A stretch of 41,777 bases of DNA from IMG/VR virus record IMGVR_UViG_3300021138_000059, positions 1 to 41,777 of that record; one strand, given 5' to 3'. Source of the DNA: a virus. Below the pieces are notes generated by a model, which saw only the letters and a program-made list of their open reading frames with translations, searched no databases and was not told the origin of the DNA. This document shows positions 23,160 through 32,674 of this stretch, in pieces. Position numbers and translations under genes: made by a program. How positions within the stretch are numbered: the stretch's first letter is position 1; each line of letters starts with the position of its first letter.

Positions 23160-26100
23160 ATGGCATTACAAACTAATCTCAGTGTTTCTCCATATTTTGA
23201 TGATTTTGATGAGAACAAGAGTTTCTATAGAGTACTATTCAAACCAGGCGTTTCAGTACAAACACGTGAATTAAATCAAATCCAGTCAATAATGCAAAAT
23301 CAAATTGAAAAATTTGGTTCAAACATATTTAAAAATGGATCTATTATTTCGGGAGTTAATTTTACTTTTGATAGTAATTATAATTATGTTCGTATTTCTG
23401 ATACAGATATTAATGGCATTCCTACTACACCATCGTCTTATGTTGGATTAAATGTTATATCTGATTCGTCAGGATTAACTGGTAAAATTTTGCAAGCTGT
23501 AGATGGTTCACAAGTATCATTAACTGGTGATACAAAAACTCTTTTTATTAATTATATTAATAATGGTAATGATGGTCAAACAACATCATATGCAGAAGGT
23601 GAAACACTTACCATTTATAATACATATAACAGTCTTTATTCTGTAAATATTAATAATGGTGGATTAGGATTCAGTAATACAGATACAGTTGTATTTGCTA
23701 GTGCTATTAGAATTAGAAACCCAGATGGATTACCATCTACAGATCCTTCATATACTACTGCTTGGAAAAGCAATTTTAATATAAATGATACTATTACACA
23801 ACCAGATACTAGTAGTCAAGCTAAAATTTTTGATATCTTAAATAATTATCAATTTCAAGATGACCCTTCACATTTATATGATGATATTATTCTTCGTATT
23901 CAACCATTAAGTTCTGATTTATTAAATAATTTATCTACAACGCCATGGGTATTTAAAAATACAACTGTTGATACTTCCGTACATAATACTATTGTAGATA
24001 CTACAAGCAGTGGTGCTGCACGTGTAATTCAAACTATTGGTTTACATGCAGCTGGTCAAGTTATTACAGATGCAATTGGTTTTGTTAATGGAATTGCAGT
24101 AACAAATGGTGGTACAGGTTATAGTGTATTACCATATGTTACTATTCAACCTGCTAAAAATACAGCAAGTATTAATGATTTAAACTTAAATGCTGTTAAT
24201 TACGTAACCAAAATTAAAACACCAGTTGGTTTTACAGCATCTGGTTCTGGTTATTCAATGTATGTAACAGAAGGTTATATTTACCAGAAAGGTTACTTTC
24301 TAAAAGTACAATCACAAAATGTCATTGTCAGTAAATATTCTAATATGCCAGATGGTGTATCTGTAGTATTTCAAACAAATGAATCTATTATTAACTCAAA
24401 TCAAGATTCATCATTATTAGATAATGTTATTGGTCAAAGTAATGCAAATGCACCTGGTGCTGATCGTTTAAAACTAGTACCTAATTTAATTGTAGTAGCT
24501 ACAACTGATGCTAATGCTTCAGATTTATATTACAGTTTAGTAGATTTTAGTGAAGGTAATCCATTTAAACAAAATATCTATACATCATATAATGAAATTA
24601 ATAATGAAATGGCTCGTAGAACTTTAGACGAAGCGGGCGATTATGTTCTTGATGAGTTTTTAGCAACTACAAGATCACCAATAGCATCTGATACAAGTAA
24701 TACACAACCTGAAGCTAGTTTAATTTCTGTTGTAGTTGATCCTGGTAAAGCATATATTAGTGGTTATAGAGTAGAAACAACCGATAATTATTTTAAAACT
24801 ATTAATGCTGGTATTAATACTGGTTATAGTAATAATCAAATTGTCAGTATTGATTATGGTAATTATATTAGAATTACTGAATTAGGCGGAAATTTTCCGT
24901 TTATGAATGCTGGAAAAGTATATTTCTACGATACTGCTAAACAATATATTACAAATAAAGCAACTATTGTTACACCTGTTAATATTACACCAAATACTAG
25001 TGGTGTTAATGCAATAGCTGATACAATTTTAATTACTTCAGCTAATTTATTGTTTTCTGTTAATGACAAAATATATTATAATGTTCCTGCAGGTCAAACA
25101 GCAATCGTTGGTATGACTGGCAATTCATATTATTATGTTATTACTTCAAATTCTACTGCAATTCAAGTATCGCCTACTTTAGGTGGTGTAACAGTAAATA
25201 TTACTGAAGCTAATGCAAGTCCTAGAATTTATCATAATTTAACAGTAGACACAACAGCAATTACATATAAAGGTAATCGTGTTGGTGAAGCAAGAATTCG
25301 TTCATTAGATCTTGAAAGTGGCGCACCTGGAACAAATACTGCTGTTTATAGATTATATTTGTTTGCTACAAAAACTTATGGTGGTTTTAACTTTAAAGAT
25401 ACAAGAAGTGTATTTTTTAGCAGTGCATCAGTAAGTGGTATTGCTGATATAGTTTTACAACCAGATCTTGTAACTGGTGTAAATGCAGCTTCAATAGTAA
25501 ATTCTAATAAAAATAAATTAATTTTTAATAGTGGTATTACTAATACTATTCAAAATATATCTAATGTTAATTATTCATATAGAACAGTTAATAATTCAAT
25601 TAGTTTTGCTAATACTGGACTTGCTACAATAAATTATTCATCCGTACCAAATGAAATTTTTCCTTATTATGGTCAACTATCATTTTCACAACTAGAAGAA
25701 TTATATGTTGTGCCTTCTGCTAATTTAGTTGGATCTGTTCCATTAATTGGAACTGTATCAACAACATATGGCAGCAATACAATTACAGGCGTTTCAACTA
25801 ACTTTGTTAATGAATATAATGTTGGTGATTTTATTTATATTCAATCAACTATTCTTGGTGCTAATATCGCTCCACATTCTGCTATTATTTCTAATTATAT
25901 TAATATCACTAATAATCCATTTATTAATGGTGATGCTGTAACTTATACAGTTTCTTCTGGTAATACATCAATTGTTGGATTATCAAGTGGTGCAACTTAT
26001 TATGTTATTAATGCTGATGCTACACAATTTAAATTAACTAGTAGTTTTGGTAATACAACTCCTATTGATATTTCATCAGCTACAGGTAGTGATGAAATAG

Positions 26101-29100
26101 GGCATCAATTTACCGCTGCTTCTGCACATACTGCTGTTAAACAAATTGTAGCCATTTATAATAACACATCATTACAAGTAAGTTCAAATTTAGAATTTAA
26201 TTCTATTAGTGCAAATACATACTATTTCTTTCCACAAAATCTTGCTATACCTTTTGGAACAAATGAAAATTATTCAGCTAATGTTGATGCAACTCAAAAA
26301 TTATTAACATTAAACTTAGGTAATAGATTACAAGGTACAGGTACAGTACCCGTTTCTGTAACATATTCAATAAACAGATCAAATGTATCACCAGGTACAA
26401 AAACGGCACAAAGAAATATTCCAGTAAAAATAACAACTGCTTCTAATCCTGGTGGATCAACAGGACCGTGGTGTCTTGGATGTCCAGATATTTTCCGTTT
26501 AAAACAAGTTAAAGTAAATGGTGCTATAAAAACATCTTCTTTCTATATCGATCATAATCAAAATCCTGATTTTTATGATTTAGGTTATCTATATCTTGAA
26601 CCAAATTCAAATCTATCATTAACTAGTTCAGATATTATTGAAGTTCTTTTTGACGCATTTATTGTTAATACTACAGGTTATTTTACATCTACTTCGTATT
26701 TGTCATCAAATAACATTCAACAATTTATTAATGACAGTTATAGTCTTACTGATTTAACTAGTAATGGTTTAATTAATACGTATGAAGTTTCTGAATTTTA
26801 TTCAAACAAAGATGGTTATTTTGATTTATTAAATTCAATAGATTTTAGACCACAAGCATTACCAACTATTGATGTTTATGCATCTAGTGCTTATTCTCCT
26901 CAATCACCAGGTTACAGTCCTTCTGGTTATTATCAAACTAATGTTGATCCTATTAGTACTGTATTTTTTACTGGTGATACAAATGGTGGAGCTGATATTA
27001 AGTTTCCAATACCAGATAGTAATTTAATTGGTACCATTTCATTTTATTTACCTAGAATTGATACAGTTGTAGTTTCTAAAAATGGAACTATAAACATAAT
27101 TCATGGTGTACCTGGTATATCACCTTCATTAATTAATCAACCATCAGATACTCTTTTAGTTAATAATATTTTTATACCATCTTATCCAACTTATCCTAAA
27201 GTACCTAATAATAGAACATTAGAAATTCTTAACACAAGAATGGCGAGTGAAAAATATTCAACACAAAGAATTAATTCTAAAGTAACATCTACTTTATTAA
27301 CAAATACAACTAATGTTCAGCCACGTGGATATAGCATGGCAGAAATTGCTAAACTTGAAAGACGAATTCATGATCTAGAATATTATGTAAGTCTTAATAC
27401 ATTAGAAGCATCTACAACTAATCAAATTATTCCAAGTTCAATTAATTCTTCAATTGAACGATTCAAATACGGATTCTTTGTAGACGATTTCCATACATCT
27501 AATTTCTCTGATACAAGTAATCCAGAATATTCAGCTTCTACTCAATTTTTTAATTTGTATCCAAAAGCAGATGCTATTAATCTTATTCACGGAGATCAAA
27601 ATCATTGGTCAATGAATATATTAGCTGAATCTGCTGTTGTAAGACAAGATGTAGCAACTTATAAAGATTTGCCACAACCTTGTGTTCTTACTAATGGAGA
27701 TCCATTTGTTATTATTGAAGTAACTGATCAACAAGCAAATCCATACGTAGCTGATGGTGCAGTTGAAACATATTATCCAACAAGATTTGCTGATTTTAAT
27801 CAACCATGTACATTATATTTTTACACTTATGGTAAACCATCAAGTTTTGATATTTACCAAGGTGCATATGGAGCTGGTATTCATGGGGGAGGCACTTTAC
27901 TTGCTCAATCTTCTAGTGCAGTACATTTAACTAATGACGATTTAACATTTTTAAAAACTTTCTCACAATTTAATGATACTGATGTTATACTTGATACAAA
28001 CAATCCTACCATTAATGGTGATTTTGTTACTGGATCTGGTAAAATAACATTTGATCATAATATTTCTGGTGGTACTGGATATAAAATTGTTGCAACAAAA
28101 GGTACTGGTGCATTAAAATGGCGTTGGCTATTAGAGTATCCAATTAATTCACAAGATTATACTGATTGTAAAATTGATGTTGGACCGATTCAACCAACTA
28201 CAACCACTACTACAACTAGCACTTCAACAACAACTAGCACTTCAACAACAACTAGCACTTCAACTACATCTACGTCAAGTTCAACTACATCTACGTCAAG
28301 TTCAAGTTCAACTACATCTACGTCAAGTTCAACAACAACTAGTACTTCAACAAGTACAACTACATTAGGTGTCGCAAGAAATACATTATATAATTTAGAA
28401 TCTTCTATTACTTCTTATAATGGATCTAGTTTTCCTTTTGGAAATAACCCAATTAATGTTCTTAACTTAATGGGCGCACCAGCATTAGCTAGTTCATATG
28501 GTGGTCTTGCGGATTCTGGATGGATTGGAACATTAGGTCCAAATATTCGTAGTTGGACTCCAACAAAAGTTGCAGGTATATCTGCAGGTTTAGTAGCTTC
28601 AACTGATGGTACCAAATTTAAAACTGTACAAATCAGTCCATCAACAATGACAAATTTAATTAGAGCAGATCTTTATAATAAAACTGGCATAAATTATTTA
28701 ATGGATTCTTCTAATGGTGTCGATTTAATAACATATATCCATGAATTATATTATACATACTTTGGTAGATTACCAGAACCTTCTGGTGTTTATTATTGGG
28801 TATGTAAAGTAATTGTCAATGGTAATACACTATCAGATCTAGATGCTATATTCAATAATATTAAAAATGCTTTAATTACAGCAGCAGGTGGAGGTTCGCT
28901 TCCTTTTGAAGGACTACAAGATTTATTTAATACAAGTCCTGATGTAGTATCATCTTTTAGTCCAGCATCATTACCTGCAGGATTTAACTATAGTTCTTAT
29001 CCTAATTCTTATTTCTTCGAAAGACAACCAGATCAAAATAATGCATCGCTTCCTTTACTTGAAAATACTTCAACATCATATGGAAGTTCTGCTGCTTTAT

Positions 29101-29891
29101 CTGGATATGTAACTCAATATTATGTTGATGTTGGCGGTCTCTTTACAAATCCGTTAACAGAAATGTTTAAAATTGATGATAAACAAACACTTATAGACGG
29201 TCTCAGTGCTGCTATAAATCAAAATATACCATTGGATTCAACTGTTGTTGATACAATTTATCATTATTATATTGATAGCCCAATAACAGGCGGTGCCTCA
29301 CTTAGAGGCGGTATTGGCAGATTCCCAGAATGGAGTGGGTTTGTTTATTGGGTAGGAAGATATTATCAATATGGCGATTCAATCGACACAATAACTACTA
29401 ATTTATTTTCTAATCCAAATTGTGTTTTAATAAATAATCATAATCTTGCATTTACATTTACATCACCACCTGCTTATAGTTCAGGAAATGTATTAAGATA
29501 TATAAATCCTGTAACTTATGTTCGTGCTACAAGTCAAGCTGTTCCTTCAAATTATGGTCCAAAACCTACACCTACGCCAGTAATTACTGTTGCGCCTATT
29601 ACTACTACACCTACACCTGCAACTGGTCCAGGTCCATCAAATTATCCACCAACTCCTAGTCTTGTTGTTGATCAATGGTTTTATGCTTATAATGGTGATG
29701 TAGGTAATATATATTTTAATCCTGCTTATCCTGGTGTAGCATTGAACATTCCTGGAGCTACAGATGGTACCAATCCAATTAGTGATTCGGGTCAATCATA
29801 TTCATATATATCTGGTGCACCAGGTAATTTAGTTACTAATTTAGGAGAAACTTTTATTCCAGGTGGAAATTATAATTATAATGGTAATTAA
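23160..29891 (+). CDS. giant DUF4815-like baseplate/fibre protein
   Basis: 2243 residues, the largest complete gene here. The first 65 residues (NLSVSPYFDDFDENKSFYRV, FKPGVSVQTRELNQIQS, NQIEKFG) are the DUF4815 signature of marine T4-like virion proteins. Two related beta modules lie at about residues 608-695 and 913-985 (YYYVITSNSTAIQVS; ATYYVINADATQFKL). A segment at about 1395-1420 (EIAKLERRIHDLEYYVSLN) begins the conserved core. It continues to a beta-sandwich ending KWRWLLEYP, then a pure Thr/Ser linker (about 1678-1736). Two DUF4214-like repeats follow (YYTYFGRLPEPSGVYYWV; GRFPEWSGFVYWVGRYY), then a Pro/Thr-rich end. It probably forms a baseplate-attached arm or short-fibre connector contacting the host surface. 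The T4 counterpart by position would be gp9/gp10. Confidence 0.75.
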   Translation: MALQTNLSVSPYFDDFDENKSFYRVLFKPGVSVQTRELNQIQSIMQNQIEKFGSNIFKNGSIISGVNFTFDSNYNYVRISDTDINGIPTTPSSYVGLNVISDSSGLTGKILQAVDGSQVSLTGDTKTLFINYINNGNDGQTTSYAEGETLTIYNTYNSLYSVNINNGGLGFSNTDTVVFASAIRIRNPDGLPSTDPSYTTAWKSNFNINDTITQPDTSSQAKIFDILNNYQFQDDPSHLYDDIILRIQPLSSDLLNNLSTTPWVFKNTTVDTSVHNTIVDTTSSGAARVIQTIGLHAAGQVITDAIGFVNGIAVTNGGTGYSVLPYVTIQPAKNTASINDLNLNAVNYVTKIKTPVGFTASGSGYSMYVTEGYIYQKGYFLKVQSQNVIVSKYSNMPDGVSVVFQTNESIINSNQDSSLLDNVIGQSNANAPGADRLKLVPNLIVVATTDANASDLYYSLVDFSEGNPFKQNIYTSYNEINNEMARRTLDEAGDYVLDEFLATTRSPIASDTSNTQPEASLISVVVDPGKAYISGYRVETTDNYFKTINAGINTGYSNNQIVSIDYGNYIRITELGGNFPFMNAGKVYFYDTAKQYITNKATIVTPVNITPNTSGVNAIADTILITSANLLFSVNDKIYYNVPAGQTAIVGMTGNSYYYVITSNSTAIQVSPTLGGVTVNITEANASPRIYHNLTVDTTAITYKGNRVGEARIRSLDLESGAPGTNTAVYRLYLFATKTYGGFNFKDTRSVFFSSASVSGIADIVLQPDLVTGVNAASIVNSNKNKLIFNSGITNTIQNISNVNYSYRTVNNSISFANTGLATINYSSVPNEIFPYYGQLSFSQLEELYVVPSANLVGSVPLIGTVSTTYGSNTITGVSTNFVNEYNVGDFIYIQSTILGANIAPHSAIISNYINITNNPFINGDAVTYTVSSGNTSIVGLSSGATYYVINADATQFKLTSSFGNTTPIDISSATGSDEIGHQFTAASAHTAVKQIVAIYNNTSLQVSSNLEFNSISANTYYFFPQNLAIPFGTNENYSANVDATQKLLTLNLGNRLQGTGTVPVSVTYSINRSNVSPGTKTAQRNIPVKITTASNPGGSTGPWCLGCPDIFRLKQVKVNGAIKTSSFYIDHNQNPDFYDLGYLYLEPNSNLSLTSSDIIEVLFDAFIVNTTGYFTSTSYLSSNNIQQFINDSYSLTDLTSNGLINTYEVSEFYSNKDGYFDLLNSIDFRPQALPTIDVYASSAYSPQSPGYSPSGYYQTNVDPISTVFFTGDTNGGADIKFPIPDSNLIGTISFYLPRIDTVVVSKNGTINIIHGVPGISPSLINQPSDTLLVNNIFIPSYPTYPKVPNNRTLEILNTRMASEKYSTQRINSKVTSTLLTNTTNVQPRGYSMAEIAKLERRIHDLEYYVSLNTLEASTTNQIIPSSINSSIERFKYGFFVDDFHTSNFSDTSNPEYSASTQFFNLYPKADAINLIHGDQNHWSMNILAESAVVRQDVATYKDLPQPCVLTNGDPFVIIEVTDQQANPYVADGAVETYYPTRFADFNQPCTLYFYTYGKPSSFDIYQGAYGAGIHGGGTLLAQSSSAVHLTNDDLTFLKTFSQFNDTDVILDTNNPTINGDFVTGSGKITFDHNISGGTGYKIVATKGTGALKWRWLLEYPINSQDYTDCKIDVGPIQPTTTTTTTSTSTTTSTSTTTSTSTTSTSSSTTSTSSSSSTTSTSSSTTTSTSTSTTTLGVARNTLYNLESSITSYNGSSFPFGNNPINVLNLMGAPALASSYGGLADSGWIGTLGPNIRSWTPTKVAGISAGLVASTDGTKFKTVQISPSTMTNLIRADLYNKTGINYLMDSSNGVDLITYIHELYYTYFGRLPEPSGVYYWVCKVIVNGNTLSDLDAIFNNIKNALITAAGGGSLPFEGLQDLFNTSPDVVSSFSPASLPAGFNYSSYPNSYFFERQPDQNNASLPLLENTSTSYGSSAALSGYVTQYYVDVGGLFTNPLTEMFKIDDKQTLIDGLSAAINQNIPLDSTVVDTIYHYYIDSPITGGASLRGGIGRFPEWSGFVYWVGRYYQYGDSIDTITTNLFSNPNCVLINNHNLAFTFTSPPAYSSGNVLRYINPVTYVRATSQAVPSNYGPKPTPTPVITVAPITTTPTPATGPGPSNYPPTPSLVVDQWFYAYNGDVGNIYFNPAYPGVALNIPGATDGTNPISDSGQSYSYISGAPGNLVTNLGETFIPGGNYNYNGN
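28196..28368 (+). repeat. tandem ACAACTAGCACTTCA-type repeats encoding a Thr/Ser linker
   Basis: An 18-nt unit (ACAACTAGCACTTCAACA) occurs three times in a row, followed by about three 21-27 nt units built on ACATCTACGTCAAGTTCA and a final variant of the first type. The product is an almost uninterrupted Thr/Ser stretch of about 58 residues separating the conserved core from the DUF4214-like end. Such repeats can change length by slippage and act as flexible, possibly glycosylated spacers. Confidence 0.9.
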
Positions 29892-29917
29892 CAAGAATTT
29901 TCTTAAGGAGAACTAAA

Positions 29918-30334
29918 TTGGATATTTCAAACATTAAAAAAAGATTAGCAGTAACTAAGTTCTCTGTTCCTGATCAGTCATTTTATATGCAATTCGTAAG
30001 TTTAATACCATACACTCGTTATTATATTATTTTTGATACATTAGATTATACTCAATTTTGTAAACAAGATGGTAAATCTATAGGTGCATCATTAATATCT
30101 GATGGATATGGTAAATTAAATTTTACTTTTTATTGGTCTAGACAAAATCAAGATGTTTTGTTACAAAATAAAACTCTTGGAAATATTTTTAATAATAGTA
30201 GTGGTAATAAAATTTTAACCATTACTAATTTTAGTGGCACAAGTGTTGGTTCAAAAACTATTCAACTTATTAATAATACACCTGATATCATGTTTACAAA
30301 ATATACCAATGCTTCAAATATTGTAAAAAATTAA
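29918..30334 (+). CDS. small virion-associated protein, unknown
   Basis: 138 residues starting with TTG (29918-29920), chosen because a consensus AAGGAG (29905-29910) lies 7 nt upstream and no ATG is close. The N-terminus (MDISNIKKRLAVTKFSVPDQ) is followed by strands rich in Tyr and Phe and by FSGTSVGSKTIQL. I do not recognise the family. It lies between two pieces of what is one large protein in related marine phages, so it may be an inserted accessory subunit. Confidence 0.65.
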   Translation: MDISNIKKRLAVTKFSVPDQSFYMQFVSLIPYTRYYIIFDTLDYTQFCKQDGKSIGASLISDGYGKLNFTFYWSRQNQDVLLQNKTLGNIFNNSSGNKILTITNFSGTSVGSKTIQLINNTPDIMFTKYTNASNIVKN

Positions 30335-30344
30335 GGAAAATTTG

Positions 30345-32498
30345 ATGACTAATATTTCAATTGCGCGTGCAGCACAAACTTTTACAATAGACCCCGCATC
30401 TGTTAAAATGGCTGACCAAATTAATATAACTAGTATTGATCTATTTTTTAAAAGTAAGCCAACAGCACTTGGCAATGATTCTGGTACACAAGAACCAGGT
30501 GTTCTCATTTATCTTGTTCCAACAGCAGCTGGCGGTTTGCCAAATTATGGTAATTCTTTAGATAATTTTTCCGCAGCAAGACAAGAATATACAAATATTC
30601 AATCATCTTTAGATGCTTCTACATCAACAAAGTTCACATTTATATCACCTGTACCAGTTCGAACTGGTGTTGAATATGCTATAATTGTTAAATATGATAA
30701 CGATGATCCTGGTTATGTTCTTTGGGCAGCAACTGAAGGTGAAATAAATGTAGATACTAAATTATCTTCAGCTGGTATTGCTGGTAAATACCAAGGTAAA
30801 TATTTTGAACTTTCAGGGTCATCTTCAAATTGGCAACCGCTCACATATAAAAATTTAAAATTTATTGTATATGTTGCTAGATATGCATATGATGGTGTAA
30901 TACCTGCAGGCACATTTCCACAATTTGATTTAAATATAAGAAATTATGAATATGTTTCATATAACCAATCAATTGGCACATTTTATAATGGTGAATATGT
31001 ATATAAAAAATTATCTTCTCCATCAGGAGTAGTTTCAGTTCTTGCTGGTCAATCTATAGCAACAACAACTGGTGGCGGTTTTGCTGGATTATTTTCACCA
31101 ACTGGTGATGATAGTTATATTGTTGTATTAAATAATGATCAACAAAATGTAAGAAAAGTGCTCAGTGTTTCTAATGACAATAATACTATCCAAGTTGATG
31201 AAACTTTTTCATTCTCTAATAGTAGTTCTAACTTTTACAGAACAGCAGTTGCTAAAGTTTATGTTGTAAGAACTGGTTCACTAGTATCAGGCACTAATAG
31301 CTTTTTAATATTAAGTGATTCAAATGCAAATTCAACTGTTAGATTTACAAATAATTGTGTTCTTGTTGGTGAACAAACTGGAACAACCGTTTCTGGTGCA
31401 TATTTTAATGATATTATTGTTCATAGTACTGAACCTCATGTATATGTTTATGCTCCTGCACTAACATCATTTAATACAAAACAATATTTTGGTTATACCT
31501 CAACAGATGATTTAACAGGTATTGTTGCATATCCACCACCAGGATGGCTTATTACTTTATATTCACCTTCTAATTTAGATACAGTTGGTCAACCAGTTAT
31601 GTTAAAATCAAGATCTAATGAAGTAGATCTACAAGGATGGTCATCAACTGTAAAAAGTGTATCTTCTAAATTAACATTTAATATTACATCAACTAATGAT
31701 TATTCATCACCACAGATTGATTATAATGCTACAGATGTATTATTCACACGTTATATTATCAATAATGATGCTACAAATGAAAATACAACATTAGGTAATG
31801 CTCTTTCTAAACATATAACAACAAAAATTCCTTTAGGAAGATCTGCAGAAGATCTCGTTGTTTATATGCAAGCTTATAAACCAGCTGGAACAGATCTTAA
31901 AATTTATGCTAAAATTTTTAATTCTCAAGATTCAGATTATTTTATTGATAAGGATTGGACTGAGATGATTGAAACTAGTGGTAATAGAGCTAGTAGTTTA
32001 AGTAATTTAAATGATTATATTGAATATTCATATAGTTTTAAAACATCACCAGATGTTAAATATGTGTTGCCAGGCTATGTAACACTTACTTCTGGTAGCA
32101 CTACAGTTACATCAGTTGGATCAATTAATTTTCAAGATACAAATATTGGTCTTAAAGCTGGTGATCTCGTTAAAATTTATTCACAACTTTTTCCAGAAGA
32201 TTATATCATATATTCAGTTTATAGTGTTGATTCAGCTACTCAAATAACTTTAAATACGCCAGTATCTGCTTCTGATTATACTGCTATAGGTACATCTACG
32301 TTACAAATAGCTAAATTAACATTACCACATCAAGCATTTATTAATACAAGAAATAACAATACTGTTCGTTATTTTAATTCAAATATGTCATTATTTGATA
32401 AATTTGATACATTTGCAATTAAAATTGTATTTCTTTCAGAAAGTTCATTTATTATACCTAAAGTTTCTACTTTAAGAGCAATTGGAGTTTCTGCATAA
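30345..32498 (+). CDS. virion structural protein with 'AQTF' DUF4815-type C-terminal module
   Basis: 717 residues from ATG 30345 (an in-frame TTG at 30342 is less likely; AAGGA is at 30333-30337). The N-terminal ARAAQTFTIDPASV, ITSIDLFFKSKP, GVLIYLVPTAAGGLPNYG, TKFTFISPVPVRTGVEYAII and YVLWAATEGEINVDTKLS match the module that normally forms the later part of DUF4815-type giant proteins in marine T4-like phages. Here it is a separate gene. The rest is beta-rich and ends LSESSFIIPKVSTLRAIG. Likely a baseplate-periphery or fibre-adaptor subunit. Confidence 0.68.
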   Translation: MTNISIARAAQTFTIDPASVKMADQINITSIDLFFKSKPTALGNDSGTQEPGVLIYLVPTAAGGLPNYGNSLDNFSAARQEYTNIQSSLDASTSTKFTFISPVPVRTGVEYAIIVKYDNDDPGYVLWAATEGEINVDTKLSSAGIAGKYQGKYFELSGSSSNWQPLTYKNLKFIVYVARYAYDGVIPAGTFPQFDLNIRNYEYVSYNQSIGTFYNGEYVYKKLSSPSGVVSVLAGQSIATTTGGGFAGLFSPTGDDSYIVVLNNDQQNVRKVLSVSNDNNTIQVDETFSFSNSSSNFYRTAVAKVYVVRTGSLVSGTNSFLILSDSNANSTVRFTNNCVLVGEQTGTTVSGAYFNDIIVHSTEPHVYVYAPALTSFNTKQYFGYTSTDDLTGIVAYPPPGWLITLYSPSNLDTVGQPVMLKSRSNEVDLQGWSSTVKSVSSKLTFNITSTNDYSSPQIDYNATDVLFTRYIINNDATNENTTLGNALSKHITTKIPLGRSAEDLVVYMQAYKPAGTDLKIYAKIFNSQDSDYFIDKDWTEMIETSGNRASSLSNLNDYIEYSYSFKTSPDVKYVLPGYVTLTSGSTTVTSVGSINFQDTNIGLKAGDLVKIYSQLFPEDYIIYSVYSVDSATQITLNTPVSASDYTAIGTSTLQIAKLTLPHQAFINTRNNNTVRYFNSNMSLFDKFDTFAIKIVFLSESSFIIPKVSTLRAIGVSA

Positions 32499-32674
32499 TG
32501 GAATCTAATAATTTTTTAAAAAAAGATCCTGTTACAAAAATAGTAATAAATAAAGATGAGAAAGCTTATAATGATTATAAATTTAAAATTGATATTACTC
32601 AGCAATTAAAAATTTTAAGAAAAGAAATAGAAGTAATAAAGAATCAATTGGTCCTTTTAAAAGAGAAAAATTAA
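32498..32674 (+). CDS. 58-residue coiled-coil mini-protein
   Basis: ATG 32498 overlaps the previous stop (TAATG), and its own stop TAA (32672-32674) overlaps the next ATG in the same way, so it is almost certainly translated. It reads MESNNFLKKDPVTKIVINKD, a polar middle (KAYNDYKFKIDITQQ), then a heptad-patterned helix LKILRKEIEVIKNQLVLLKE. The Lys/Glu-rich helix could trimerise or clamp a fibre. It may be a fibre assembly chaperone or connector; I do not recognise a family. Confidence 0.8.
   Translation: MESNNFLKKDPVTKIVINKDEKAYNDYKFKIDITQQLKILRKEIEVIKNQLVLLKEKN

Noticed and set aside
28196-28368. CRISPR-like array
   Set aside because: Units are in frame, contiguous without spacers and encode a Thr/Ser linker.
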